From Halopseudomonas sp002296055 (GTDB lineage Bacteria; Pseudomonadota; Gammaproteobacteria; Pseudomonadales; Pseudomonadaceae): a DNA stretch of 64,000 nucleotides. Every line of letters begins with the position of its first letter. Within the stretch, counting starts at the first letter, position 1. Positions 1-8,705 of this stretch are shown here, one piece after another. Where the stretch lies: the NCBI RefSeq assembly GCF_050876985.1, contig NZ_JBPAPP010000001.1; one strand, 5' to 3'. A program made the position numbers and the translations under genes. The notes under the pieces are model-generated. The model saw nothing but the letters and a program-made list of their open reading frames with translations. It was not told the DNA's origin and made no database searches.

Positions 1-264
1 CTGGGCGTGCACAGCCGCAATGAAGACACCGCCGAGCACATTGATGCACGGGTTCGCATCGGCAACGTGTACATCAACCGCAACCAGATTGGCGCGGTTG
101 TTGGGGTGCAGCCATTTGGTGGTCAGGGCCTGTCCGGCACTGGTCCCAAGGCGGGCGGCCCGCACTACTTGCTGCGCTTTGTGACCGAACGCACCCGTAC
201 TATCAACACCACCGCTGTGGGTGGTAACGCCAGTCTGTTGTCCCTCGGTGATGGGGAGCCTTGA
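1..264 (+). CDS. putA: Bifunctional proline dehydrogenase / P5C dehydrogenase, C-terminal fragment
   Basis: The frame is open from base 1 and ends at TGA 262-264, so only the last 87 residues are present; the rest lies outside the window. PutA oxidises proline to glutamate in two steps. The visible part is the end of the aldehyde dehydrogenase (P5C dehydrogenase) domain: NVYINRNQIGAVVGVQPFGG followed by a GLSGTGPKAGG stretch that is typical of PutA, then a short tail ending in GGNASLLSLGDGEP. putP, the proline symporter gene, follows on the same strand after 158 bases, as expected for a proline-use locus. Identification rests on the domain end plus context. Confidence 0.9.
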   Translation: MGVHSRNEDTAEHIDARVRIGNVYINRNQIGAVVGVQPFGGQGLSGTGPKAGGPHYLLRFVTERTRTINTTAVGGNASLLSLGDGEP

Positions 265-422
265 GGCACCGGGAGACAGTCAGTGCAGCAACAGGGACGA
301 ATCAGCAGCAGGGATAGTTCAGCAACCGAGGATGCAAGGTTGAACCAGGGTTGCCACAATAGCGGGCAACCCGCCGCCTACCAGCGGGAAAACACCACGC
401 ATCTCTGAGAGAGAGAACAAAA

Positions 423-1895
423 ATGGAAAATACTGCAGTCGTTACGGCGACGTTCATTGTCTATATCGGGGTAATGCTTGCGCTAGGCTATATCGCCTAC
501 AAGCGCACCACCAACCTGTCGGACTACATCCTCGGTGGTCGCTCGCTGGGCCCGGGTACTGCGGCACTGTCCGCCGGTGCTTCGGACATGAGCGGCTGGC
601 TGCTGCTCGGTTTGCCGGGCTACGCACTGTCTGCCGGCTACGAGGCGTCCTGGATTGCCATGGGCCTGCTGGCTGGCACCTGGGCCAACTGGCTGATCGT
701 GGCGCGCCGCCTACGTGTCTACTCGCATGTGGCCAACGACTCGCTGACCCTGCCGGCCTACTTTGAAAATCGTTTCGAGGACAGCAGCCGCCTGCTGCGA
801 GTGATCTCGGCGGTATTCATTCTGCTGTTCTTCCTGTTTTACACCAGCTCTGGCCTGGTAGCGGCGGGCAAGCTGTTTGAAAGCACCTTTGGTTTTGGTT
901 ACAGCATTGCCGTTATCGTCGGCACGCTCGCGATCATCTCCTACACCTTCTTTGGTGGCTTCCTGGCGGTATCCTGGACCGATGTGATTCAAGGTCTGCT
1001 GATGGCGGCTGCATTGATTGTGGTGCCGGTCATGGCGCTCAATATCATGGGCGGCTGGGAAGCAGTTCATGGTGCCATGGAAGCTCGCAACCCCGAGCTG
1101 CTGAACCTCTGGACCGATGTGGAAGGCAAGCCGCTTGGCGTGATCGCCATCGTCTCGCTGCTGGCGTGGGGTCTGGGCTACTTTGGTCAGCCGCATATTC
1201 TGGCTCGTTTCAAGGCGGTTGAAAGCGACGCCGCGCTGCCGACTGCACGTCGTATCGCCGTGCTCTGGTCCGGTGTCTGCCTGCTTGCAGCGCTGGTCAT
1301 CGGCTGGGTGGGTATCGGTTACTTCGGTGAAGAAGGTCTGGCCGATGCCGAAACCGTCTTCCTGTCGCTAGTACAGGCACTGATGCATCCGCTGGTTGCC
1401 GGTATTCTGCTGGCGGCTGTGCTGGCGGCCATCATGTCGACTGCGGACTCTCAGCTGCTGGTATCGTCCTCTGCGCTGGCCGAGGACTTCTACAAAGCGC
1501 TGTTCCGCCGTGATGCAACCCAGCAGGAGCTGGTCTGGGTGGGGCGTGTCGCGGTCGTAGGTATCGCGGCTATCGCACTGATGCTGGCCTTTAACCCTGA
1601 CAGCACCGTACTGGGTCTGGTGTCCTACGCTTGGGCCGGGTTTGGCGCGGCCTTTGGGCCGGCGGTTATCCTGTCGCTGTACTGGCGCCGTATGAACCGC
1701 TTTGGTGCGCTGGCTGGCGTGATTGTCGGTGGCGTGACTGTGGTGGTTTGGAAGCAGATCGACAGCAGCGGCCTGTATGAGATCGTCCCAGGCTTTATCC
1801 TGGCGACCATTGCCATTGTGGTTGTCACCCTGCTAACACCTGCACCTTCTGCGCACGTAGAAGCTCAGTTTGACGATATGAAGTCGCGCTTCTAA
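423..1895 (+). CDS. putP: Sodium/proline symporter
   Basis: A 490-residue inner-membrane protein of the sodium:solute symporter (SSS) family, about the usual PutP length, with roughly 13 hydrophobic segments. It imports proline with sodium. Recognisable features are the early ADYILGGRS-like stretch (here SDYILGGRSLGPG), the SAGASDMSGWLLLGLPG motif around residue 50 that in PutP forms part of the sodium and substrate sites, and the IMSTADSQLLVSSSALAEDF motif near residue 340. The ATG at 423 follows a purine-rich GAGAGAGAAC ribosome site. It lies downstream of putA on the same strand and is closed by a strong terminator at 1911-1948. Confidence 0.95.
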   Translation: MENTAVVTATFIVYIGVMLALGYIAYKRTTNLSDYILGGRSLGPGTAALSAGASDMSGWLLLGLPGYALSAGYEASWIAMGLLAGTWANWLIVARRLRVYSHVANDSLTLPAYFENRFEDSSRLLRVISAVFILLFFLFYTSSGLVAAGKLFESTFGFGYSIAVIVGTLAIISYTFFGGFLAVSWTDVIQGLLMAAALIVVPVMALNIMGGWEAVHGAMEARNPELLNLWTDVEGKPLGVIAIVSLLAWGLGYFGQPHILARFKAVESDAALPTARRIAVLWSGVCLLAALVIGWVGIGYFGEEGLADAETVFLSLVQALMHPLVAGILLAAVLAAIMSTADSQLLVSSSALAEDFYKALFRRDATQQELVWVGRVAVVGIAAIALMLAFNPDSTVLGLVSYAWAGFGAAFGPAVILSLYWRRMNRFGALAGVIVGGVTVVVWKQIDSSGLYEIVPGFILATIAIVVVTLLTPAPSAHVEAQFDDMKSRF

Positions 1896-1910
1896 CGTCT
1901 GACTGAATAA

Positions 1911-1948
1911 AAAGCCCGCTCGGTGCGATGCACCGGGCGGGCTTTTTT
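1911..1948. terminator. Bidirectional intrinsic terminator between putP and ptrB
   Basis: AAAGCCCGCTCGGTGC, a GAT loop and GCACCGGGCGGGCTTTTTT form a long GC-rich stem with A-run and T-run flanks. It can serve both the rightward putP and the leftward ptrB, whose stop codon lies 19 bases away. Confidence 0.9.
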
Positions 1949-1966
1949 GTGGTTGCTTGCCTGCGA

Positions 1967-3997
1967 TCAGTTATTTTTTGCGGGGATAACGCTTAGCAAA
2001 AAAGCGTATTCCTCGGCCACTTCCCGCATCGCCTGATAGCGCCCGCTGGCGCCGCCGTGGCCGGCACTCATTTGGGTGCGCAGCAATAGCGGAGCGTGGT
2101 TGCTGCGGGTGGCGCGCAGGCGGGCTACCCACTTGGCGGCCTCCCAGTACTGTACGCGTACATCGTGGTAGCCGGCGGTTACCAGCAGAGCAGGGTAGGC
2201 CTGCGGCTGAACGTTTTCATAGGGTGCGTAGCCTTTGATGCGCGCAGCCACCTCGGTTTCTGACGGATCACCCCATTCTTCGTACTCGCCGATCGTCAGC
2301 GGTAGCGTGGGGTTGTTCATGGTGTTCCAGACGTCGACAAAGGGGACGTCTGCCACGGCGGCACCGAACAGCTCTGGGCGCTGGTTGATCACGTTGCCAA
2401 TCAGCAGTCCGCCCGCGCTGCCGCCTGCAATGACCAGTTGCTGTCGGTCAGTTTTACCTTGCTCAATCAGGTGTTCGGCACAGCGAATAAAGTCGCTAAA
2501 GGTGTTTTCCTTGTGTTCCAGCTTGCCCTGTTGATACCAGTGTTCGCCCATGTCGGCACCGCCCCGCACGTGGGCAATTGCAAACCGCCAGCCGCGCTGC
2601 AGCAGCGACAGCCGGGCGTGGGAAAACCAGGGGTCCATGCTGGCGCCGTAGGCGCCGTAGCCATACAGGTAAAGCGGGCCTGTGCCCTCAGCGTCCAGTG
2701 GCTCGATCAGGCTGATGGGGATGTGGGCGCCGTCTTTGGCGATCGCCCACAGACGCTCCACGCGATAATCGTCCGGCGAGAAGTGGCCTTCCACAGGGGT
2801 GGTGCGCAGTACCTGCTGGTCACCATCTGCCAAGGTCAGTGCGCGGATTTCGGCGGGTCGATTGAGTGACTCGTAGCGCAAGCGTACCCGCTCGCTGCTG
2901 TACTCTTCGCCGCCTTGAACGTGGAGGCTGTAGACCGCATCCGGCATCTGCACCAGATAGCTTGGCGCACCGTTGGGTTGTACCTCCAACTGAATCAACC
3001 CGGCGTTGCGGTACTGCAGGATCAGCGCGCTGCGCTGTAGTTCTACGCCTTCGAGGGTGCGCGCTGGATCAACGGCACGGAGCAGCTGCCAGTGTTGCTC
3101 GCCGGGAGTGGTTGGGTCGCATAGCAGCAGCGCGAAGTTATCTCCCTGGCTGTTACTGCGAATGACAAAACCCTGATCACCGTGGTCGGCATCATATTCG
3201 TGGCCCGTGCGGCGCGCCGCCAGGCACTGAAGTGGTGCTTCTGGCTGGTCGGCGGGCAGATATTGCAGCTCGCTGGTGTTCTTGCTGGCGCTAGCCACGC
3301 AGATATAGCGCTCAGAGCTACTGCGGTAGACATGGAGGTAGAAGAGCGGGTCTGTTTCTTCGAACACCGGTTCTGGCGCTGCATCACGCTGCAGGCGCCA
3401 CAGTTTGGCGGGGCGCGCGCTGGCGTCCAGGCTGATGGCGAACAGGGTGCGGTTATCGTTGGCCCAGCACAGGACGCCGGCAGCATTGTCCAGCGGTAGG
3501 CTGTACGCTTGCTCGTCAATCAGGCTGCGTACATAGAGTTGATAAACTTCATTGCCTTGGGTGTCGAGGCTGTAGGCCAGCCAATTTTGATCCGGGCTGA
3601 CGCTGAAGTCACCCAGCTCCAGGAAGTCTTCCTGCGCAGCGAGTTGGTTCGGGTCCAGCAGTAACTGCTCGTTGCTCTCGTCAATGCGCAGGCTCTGGTC
3701 CGCTGGCCGCGGACAGCGGTAATAGCGTGGGTATTCTGCGCCGGCTTCGGTGCGTTGGTAATACAGCCAGTCGCCACGCACGCTGGGCAGGCCAAGGTCG
3801 GTTTCACGAATGCGCCCGCGAATTTCCTCAAACAGCTGCTCGCGCAGGGCGTTTGTCGGTTCGAACCAGCCTTCGGTATGGCGGTTCTCGGCCTCCAGGT
3901 AAGCGACAACCTCAGGGTCATCGCGTTGTTCCAGCCATTGGTATGGGTCGCTGCCAAGGTCGCGGCGCGCTTGCGGGGTTTGCAGTTCAGGACGCAT
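1967..3997 (-). CDS. ptrB: Oligopeptidase B (S9A serine peptidase)
   Basis: A 676-residue prolyl-oligopeptidase family enzyme. The N-terminal beta-propeller (about residues 1-400) gates access; the C-terminal alpha/beta hydrolase domain carries the catalytic triad. Visible triad: Ser527 in GGSAGG, Asp612 in TAGYHDVRVQYWEAAKW and His647 in SAGHGGASGR. The acidic run TIGEYEEWGDP is typical of oligopeptidase B, which cuts after Arg/Lys in short peptides, rather than prolyl oligopeptidase. There is no signal peptide, so it should be cytoplasmic. It is transcribed alone, leftward, from a start 53 bases before the divergent small membrane protein gene. Confidence 0.92.
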   Translation of the reverse strand: MRPELQTPQARRDLGSDPYQWLEQRDDPEVVAYLEAENRHTEGWFEPTNALREQLFEEIRGRIRETDLGLPSVRGDWLYYQRTEAGAEYPRYYRCPRPADQSLRIDESNEQLLLDPNQLAAQEDFLELGDFSVSPDQNWLAYSLDTQGNEVYQLYVRSLIDEQAYSLPLDNAAGVLCWANDNRTLFAISLDASARPAKLWRLQRDAAPEPVFEETDPLFYLHVYRSSSERYICVASASKNTSELQYLPADQPEAPLQCLAARRTGHEYDADHGDQGFVIRSNSQGDNFALLLCDPTTPGEQHWQLLRAVDPARTLEGVELQRSALILQYRNAGLIQLEVQPNGAPSYLVQMPDAVYSLHVQGGEEYSSERVRLRYESLNRPAEIRALTLADGDQQVLRTTPVEGHFSPDDYRVERLWAIAKDGAHIPISLIEPLDAEGTGPLYLYGYGAYGASMDPWFSHARLSLLQRGWRFAIAHVRGGADMGEHWYQQGKLEHKENTFSDFIRCAEHLIEQGKTDRQQLVIAGGSAGGLLIGNVINQRPELFGAAVADVPFVDVWNTMNNPTLPLTIGEYEEWGDPSETEVAARIKGYAPYENVQPQAYPALLVTAGYHDVRVQYWEAAKWVARLRATRSNHAPLLLRTQMSAGHGGASGRYQAMREVAEEYAFLLSVIPAKNN

Positions 3998-4050
3998 GTT
4001 GTAAAAACCGTTATGATGGCGCGGTCAATTTTTGGGTTAGGTGCCGGCCA

Positions 4051-4422
4051 ATGTTCAATGAAGCAGAGTATCAGTCAGTCTGGTGGGTCTATATCGCTGC
4101 CGCCGCAGGCTGCTGGCTGGTCTGGTGGAAGTTGACTGCATTGACGCGCTGGTGGTTTGTGCGTGAGCCGTTGTGCGTGATCATGGCGGTGCTGCTGTTC
4201 ACGCCGATGGCAGTGGAGCAGGGCGGTGGCTGGTACGCACCGGCCTTTCTCATCTATCTTCTCGATACCATCCTGTCGACCGGGGACAATGGCCCCCGCG
4301 CCCTGGCAGAAATCAGCATAACGCTTTCGGTTGCGGCCGTATGCTGGCTGGTTTACGCGGCCATCCGGGTGGTGGCGACACGCTGGTGGCGTCGCGCTCA
4401 TCCGGCCGATGAGGCCGGTTAA
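4051..4422 (+). CDS. Small inner-membrane protein of unknown function
   Basis: A 123-residue protein starting MFNEAEYQSVWWVY. It has three or four hydrophobic segments (about residues 11-27, 40-58, 63-76 and 92-112) and is rich in Trp, especially near the membrane edges. The ATG at 4051 is preferred over earlier in-frame starts because those would run far into the divergent ptrB gene. Its TAA overlaps the last bases of the convergent TetR-type gene by four bases. I do not recognise a named family; similar short membrane proteins occur beside ptrB in pseudomonads. Function cannot be inferred from sequence alone. Confidence 0.7.
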   Translation: MFNEAEYQSVWWVYIAAAAGCWLVWWKLTALTRWWFVREPLCVIMAVLLFTPMAVEQGGGWYAPAFLIYLLDTILSTGDNGPRALAEISITLSVAAVCWLVYAAIRVVATRWWRRAHPADEAG

Positions 4423-5000
4423 TCGCCGTTACGCTGCTCGTGCATCATGCGCGCCAGGCGCATGACCTGCTCTTGAAAGTCGGTGCGCTGGGCGTCAGTC
4501 ATCGGGCACATGCCCAGCTGTTCAAATAGGCGATAGCCGCGAACTGAAAAGAACAAAATCGCCGCCTGAGCCAGACCCAGGGGTGACTTTTCGAGAATGT
4601 CGAACAAGCCCTCTACGTCATCGGCGCTGGTCTGCAGGAGGGCGGGGTTGCTGGCGGCAGCGGCAAAAATGGCCGAATCCAGGTTTTTCTCCTCGCTCGA
4701 CTCGCTCATGTTACTCAGCAACAGGGCCTTGAGTTCGCGCATGGGCTCATCTGGCAGCACACTTTCATAGGCGCCCCAGCGCACGCGAAAACGCTCCAGT
4801 CGATACTCGATCATCGCGGTCAGCAATGCATCCCGATCGGGGAACATCTGCTGCAGGGTGGCTTCTTCAATCTTGCTGCGTTCGCTCAGGCTGGCGAAGG
4901 TGAGCTGCGATGCGCCAAGCTCGCTGACGATAGCTTCCGCGGCGCGGAAAATGATGACTTTGAGAGCGTCCGGGTTTTGACTGCTGACCGTGCTTTCCAC
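4419..5000 (-). CDS. TetR-family-like transcriptional regulator
   Basis: A 193-residue protein with an N-terminal three-helix DNA-binding region (about residues 12-60). This contains the typical TetR layout: ALKVIIFRAAEAIVSELGAS, then a SQLTFASLSERSKIEEATLQQMFPDRDALLTAMIEY helix-turn-helix. The C-terminal 120 residues are helical and should form the ligand and dimer domain; no ligand can be read from the sequence. It is convergent with the small membrane protein gene and overlaps its end by four bases. The ATG at 5000 is preceded by a purine-rich stretch. The target is unknown. Confidence 0.82.
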   Translation of the reverse strand: MESTVSSQNPDALKVIIFRAAEAIVSELGASQLTFASLSERSKIEEATLQQMFPDRDALLTAMIEYRLERFRVRWGAYESVLPDEPMRELKALLLSNMSESSEEKNLDSAIFAAAASNPALLQTSADDVEGLFDILEKSPLGLAQAAILFFSVRGYRLFEQLGMCPMTDAQRTDFQEQVMRLARMMHEQRNGD

Positions 5001-5273
5001 TGCTGACCCCCTGTGAAGGACTGTCCTGCTCGCCGCTGACGGTCAGGTCACGGGGCGAGGGTGTAGAGGTAATCTGGTTGCGGCATCCTGGGCGGCCCTA
5101 GGCGGGTGCGGGCGGTTGGATAGCCGATGCAATAGCGCATAGGGTAGCCCGTTGGGGCAAAGGAGGCGAGTGGTTTTTGGGCAGGGGCTGCTGCTGTTTC
5201 CTTCGTGCTGCGCTGGCTCTCTCTAATGCCGTGAGTCAGTGTGCAAGGCGCAGGTTGCTTAAGTGCAGGCAAT
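5001..5273. other. Non-coding gap upstream of the TetR-type gene
   Basis: Between the TetR-type gene and the cold-shock terminator I see no credible gene. A 74-codon minus-strand frame exists (5048-5272), but it has no protein-like character and no clear ribosome site. The region probably carries the promoter of the TetR-type gene. Confidence 0.4.
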
Positions 5274-5302
5274 AAAAAACCCGGCCTGAGCCGGGTTTTT
5301 TT
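5274..5302 (-). terminator. Intrinsic terminator of the cold-shock gene
   Basis: AAAAAACCCGGC, CTGA, GCCGGGTTTTTTT: a 6-bp GC stem flanked by A and T runs, 13 bases past the stop of the leftward cold-shock gene. It is symmetrical enough to act in both directions. Confidence 0.88.
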
Positions 5303-5314
5303 CAGCGCATCGGA

Positions 5315-5521
5315 TTAGCCGATGATCTGAATGTTTGCAGCCTGCTTGCCTTTCGGACCAGTGGTCACGTCGAAAGACACTTTCTGGTTCTCGGCCAGAG
5401 ACTTGAAGCCCTGAACCTTGATCTCGGAGAAGTGGGCGAACAGATCGTCTCCACCGCCGTCCGGAGTGATGAAACCAAAACCTTTAGTGTCGTTGAACCA
5501 CTTGACTGTACCAGTTGCCAT
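5315..5521 (-). CDS. CspA-family cold-shock protein
   Basis: A 68-residue single cold-shock domain protein, the usual length. It carries the RNA-binding motifs RNP1 (KGFGFI, residues 13-18) and RNP2 (DLFAHF, about residues 26-31), and opens with MATGTVKWFNDTKGFGF. Such proteins bind single-stranded RNA/DNA and melt RNA structure in the cytoplasm. The roughly 280-base stretch upstream to aceK is AT-rich and could hold a long leader, which is common for cold-inducible csp genes. I cannot tell whether this paralogue is cold-induced or constitutive. Confidence 0.95.
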   Translation of the reverse strand: MATGTVKWFNDTKGFGFITPDGGGDDLFAHFSEIKVQGFKSLAENQKVSFDVTTGPKGKQAANIQIIG

Positions 5522-5803
5522 TTCAGCTAATTCCTATCAGATTGAAATACTTGAGCTTTCACTCAATTAAGCGTGGGAATCAAAGATTACGAGATGACAA
5601 ACTTACGTACTGGGAAGTGCGTTTGCAGCCTACAACTCTATCTCTTGAAAACCTACGCGCTCACTCTGCGCCTTTCAGTACAACAAGTCAAGGGATCTTG
5701 ACAGCCGTCCTTGGACGCGAATAAACAGCATTGAGTATACGTCAGATTCAGAAAATCACACCCTTGTTCCCAATTTTTTTTCGGGGCGCGCAAAGCCCCG
5801 ATT

Positions 5804-7519
5804 TCAGGGCGTTGCAGCCGCTCTGCGGTAGGGATAAACGTCGATGACCTGGCCTGCTTCGATCTGTTTCTGCAGGCTTTTCCAGTAGTCCGCTTCAAAC
5901 AGGTCGCCGTGCATTCCAGCGAACTGCCGGCGATGGCGAATATCGGCAAACAGAAAGACCGGAAACTCCTCCGGGAAGACGTCGTTGGGCGCGACCGAAT
6001 ACCAAGGTTCTGAGGCCAGCTCCTGCTCGGGGTACAGGGGCTCGGGGATGACGCGGAAGTTTACTTCGGTCAGGTAGCTGATTTCGTCGTAGTCGTAAAA
6101 CACCACACGGCCGTGGCGGGTGACGCCAAAGTTCTTCAACAGCATGTCGCCCGGAAAAATATTGGCTGCCGCCAGCTCCTTGATGGCTTTGCCGTAGTCG
6201 AACAGCGCCTGTTCGATCTGGGTGTCACTGGCGCTCTCCACATACATGTTCAGCGGCGTCATGCGCCGTTCAGTCCAGCAGTGGCGAATCAGGATGGTAT
6301 CGCCTTCTTCTATTACCGTGGATGGCGCGACCTCCAGCAGCTCTTTCAGGCACTCAGGCTCGAAGCGCTCACGTGGGAAGCGGAAGTCAGCAAACTCCTG
6401 GGTGTCGGCCATGCGCCCGACGCGGTCGTGGCGCTTAACCAGCCGATACTTTTCGATCACGGTGGCGCGGTCGATGTTCTTGGACGGTGCAAAGCGGTCC
6501 TTGATGATTTTGAACACGGTGTTGAAGCCGGGCAGGGTGAATACGCTCATCACCATGCCGCGCACACCGGGCGCCATGATAAAGCGATCGTCGGTGTTGG
6601 CCAGGTGGGCAATCAATGCGCGGTAGAACTCGGACTTGCCTTGCTTGTAAAAGCCGATCGCGGTGTACAGCTCAGCCAGGTGCTTGCCTGGTATCAGGCG
6701 CTTGATAAAGCTGATCAGCTCGCTGGGTACGGCGCTTTCAACCATGAAGTAGGAGCGCGTGAAGGAGAAGATGATCGAGACTTCCGATTCGTCAGTAATA
6801 ACGGTGTCTACGCTGATGCCCTGTTGTTCGCGGTGTACCAGGGGCAAAACGAATGGCCACTGCTCCTGCTGGCTGATCAACCGGCCTACCAGGTAAGCGC
6901 CCTTGTTGCGGTAGAACACGCTCTGCACCATTTCGGCGGTCAGGCCGCGATCCATCTGCGCCCAGTCGGGTAAACCCTGCTGCAGCTCGGCGACAATCAT
7001 TTCAACGTCGCGGGTCAGGTCTTCCCAGGGGACGTCAAAGCTGTATTCGCTGAGAATCTGGTGGGCCAGGTTGTGCAGAGAGCCGTCTGAGATAAAGCCG
7101 CGGGTCAGGGCGATACGTGACGGTGGGCGGGTGACGGGGCGGGTGCTGTGGACGAACATGGTGTCGTCGCTGATCTGATCGTGCTGGTGCAGGCTGCAGA
7201 AAATGGAGTTGAACCAGGTCTCGGCCAGCTCGTCATCAAAGCGCTGGTCGATCAGTTGGATGTAGGCCAAGCGAATGCCAGGCCAGGCGCCGGCATCTTT
7301 GACCTGGGGGCCCAGCTCGCTGGCGGCGAGGGCATCTGCCGTTTGCTGCACCTGTTCTTCGTAGGCGTTGATACGAAGGGTGGAGGCTTCCTGAATATCA
7401 TTCCAGCGGGCCTGCTCGAAGCGGGCACGGGCGCCGGCGGTGAGGTCGCGGAAAATACGGCGATAACGGTCAAAGCCGGACAGAATCTGCTGGGCGATCT
7501 GGTCTGCGGAGTGGGGCAT
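5804..7519 (-). CDS. aceK: Isocitrate dehydrogenase kinase/phosphatase
   Basis: A 571-residue AceK (E. coli AceK is 578). It phosphorylates and dephosphorylates isocitrate dehydrogenase and so controls flux between the TCA cycle and the glyoxylate shunt. The N-terminal regulatory half and the C-terminal kinase-like half are complete. The conserved APGVRGMVMSVFTLPGF segment near residue 330 and the VFYDYDEISYLTEVNFR segment near residue 470 mark the ATP/metal site. The start is ATG at 7519 (MPHSADQIAQQIL); the open frame continues upstream, but that part overlaps the cysK gene and has atypical composition. No isocitrate lyase gene is adjacent here. Confidence 0.95.
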   Translation of the reverse strand: MPHSADQIAQQILSGFDRYRRIFRDLTAGARARFEQARWNDIQEASTLRINAYEEQVQQTADALAASELGPQVKDAGAWPGIRLAYIQLIDQRFDDELAETWFNSIFCSLHQHDQISDDTMFVHSTRPVTRPPSRIALTRGFISDGSLHNLAHQILSEYSFDVPWEDLTRDVEMIVAELQQGLPDWAQMDRGLTAEMVQSVFYRNKGAYLVGRLISQQEQWPFVLPLVHREQQGISVDTVITDESEVSIIFSFTRSYFMVESAVPSELISFIKRLIPGKHLAELYTAIGFYKQGKSEFYRALIAHLANTDDRFIMAPGVRGMVMSVFTLPGFNTVFKIIKDRFAPSKNIDRATVIEKYRLVKRHDRVGRMADTQEFADFRFPRERFEPECLKELLEVAPSTVIEEGDTILIRHCWTERRMTPLNMYVESASDTQIEQALFDYGKAIKELAAANIFPGDMLLKNFGVTRHGRVVFYDYDEISYLTEVNFRVIPEPLYPEQELASEPWYSVAPNDVFPEEFPVFLFADIRHRRQFAGMHGDLFEADYWKSLQKQIEAGQVIDVYPYRRAAATP

Positions 7520-7620
7520 GGAGGGCCTGCGAGCTGTGGATCGAATGCTCGCAGCATAGCCAGTTGGCTGCCTGGGCGGCAACACCGTCGCTGTTGCGAC
7601 GGTGTTGCGCGCTGCTGGAA

Positions 7621-8595
7621 TTACTGCACGTTTTCCTGTTCGGTGAACAGGTCGGTGAACAGCATGGACGACAGATAGCGCTCGCCGGAGTCGGGCAGGA
7701 TGACGACAATGGTCTTGCCCTGCATGCTGGGCTCTTCGGCAACGCGCACGGCAGCGGCCATGGCGGCACCGCACGAGATGCCGACCAGAATGCCTTCTTC
7801 GCGCATCAGGCGCAGGGCCATATCCTTGGCTTCTTCATCGCTGACCTGCTCGACGCGGTCAACCTGGCTCAGATCCAGGTTGGCTGGAACAAACCCGGCA
7901 CCGATGCCTTGAATCTTGTGCGGGCTGGGTTTTACCTCATCGCCTTGCAGGGTCTGCGTGATGACCGGCGAGCTGCTGGGCTCTACGGCGATGGAGACGA
8001 TTTGCTTACCGCAGCTTTGTTTGATGTAGCGCGATACCCCGGTGATGGTGCCGCCGGTGCCGACGCCAGACACCAGCACGTCAATAGCGCCGTCGGTGTC
8101 GTTCCAGATTTCCGGGCCGGTGGTTTTTTCGTGAATGGCGGGGTTGGCCGGGTTCTCGAACTGTTGCAGTAGTACGTACTTGTCGGGGTGCTGGGAACTC
8201 AATTCCTGGGCTTTTTCAATCGCTCCCTTCATGCCTTTTGCCGGCTCGGTCAGCACCAGTTCGGCGCCGAGGGCCTTGAGTACCTTGCGGCGCTCCAGGC
8301 TCATGGAAGCGGGCATGGTCAGCACCAGTTTGTAGCCGCGAGCGGCGGCAACAAAGGCCAGGCCGATACCGGTGTTGCCAGAGGTAGGCTCGACAATGGT
8401 CATGCCGGGCTTCAGGCGGCCGCTGGACTCGGCATCCCAGATCATGCTCGCACCAATGCGGCACTTGACCGAGTAGGCCGGGTTGCGCCCTTCGATTTTG
8501 GCGAGGATGGTCACGCCTTTGGGGCCCAGGCGGTTGATGCGCACCAGCGGCGTGTTGCCGATGGCCTGCGAGTTGTCTGCGAAAACGCGGCTCAT
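7621..8595 (-). CDS. cysK: Cysteine synthase A (O-acetylserine sulfhydrylase)
   Basis: A 324-residue PLP enzyme of the beta family that makes cysteine from O-acetylserine and sulfide. The PLP lysine is Lys44 in NPAYSVKCRIG. The Asn-loop PTSGNTGIGLAF and the phosphate-binding GVGTGGTITG follow in the expected order. The ending DSGERYLSSMLF is typical of CysK. Length fits the family. It is leftward, 101 bases upstream of aceK, and its start is 110 bases from the divergent DUF748 gene, so the two share a promoter region. Confidence 0.94.
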   Translation of the reverse strand: MSRVFADNSQAIGNTPLVRINRLGPKGVTILAKIEGRNPAYSVKCRIGASMIWDAESSGRLKPGMTIVEPTSGNTGIGLAFVAAARGYKLVLTMPASMSLERRKVLKALGAELVLTEPAKGMKGAIEKAQELSSQHPDKYVLLQQFENPANPAIHEKTTGPEIWNDTDGAIDVLVSGVGTGGTITGVSRYIKQSCGKQIVSIAVEPSSSPVITQTLQGDEVKPSPHKIQGIGAGFVPANLDLSQVDRVEQVSDEEAKDMALRLMREEGILVGISCGAAMAAAVRVAEEPSMQGKTIVVILPDSGERYLSSMLFTDLFTEQENVQ

Positions 8596-8705
8596 GCTAG
8601 TGACTCCTTGTAAACAATGGCATCAGGGTGGGTCAATCAGCCTATGCTTGGCTACTATCAACGTCAATTAGCTGAACCCAAGGCTGCTGTGCAGGTCCAT
8701 AGCGC

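Noticed and set aside
5048..5272. A 74-codon minus-strand frame upstream of the TetR-type gene
   Set aside because: No ribosome site, no protein-like pattern and it runs almost into the cold-shock terminator.
5782..5800. Hairpin CGGGGC/GCCCCG after aceK as a terminator
   Set aside because: For the leftward aceK transcript the stem is followed by A residues, not a T-run.
7520..7774. 85-residue N-terminal extension of aceK
   Set aside because: It overlaps the cysK 3' end antisense-like in composition, and the ATG at 7519 gives normal AceK length.
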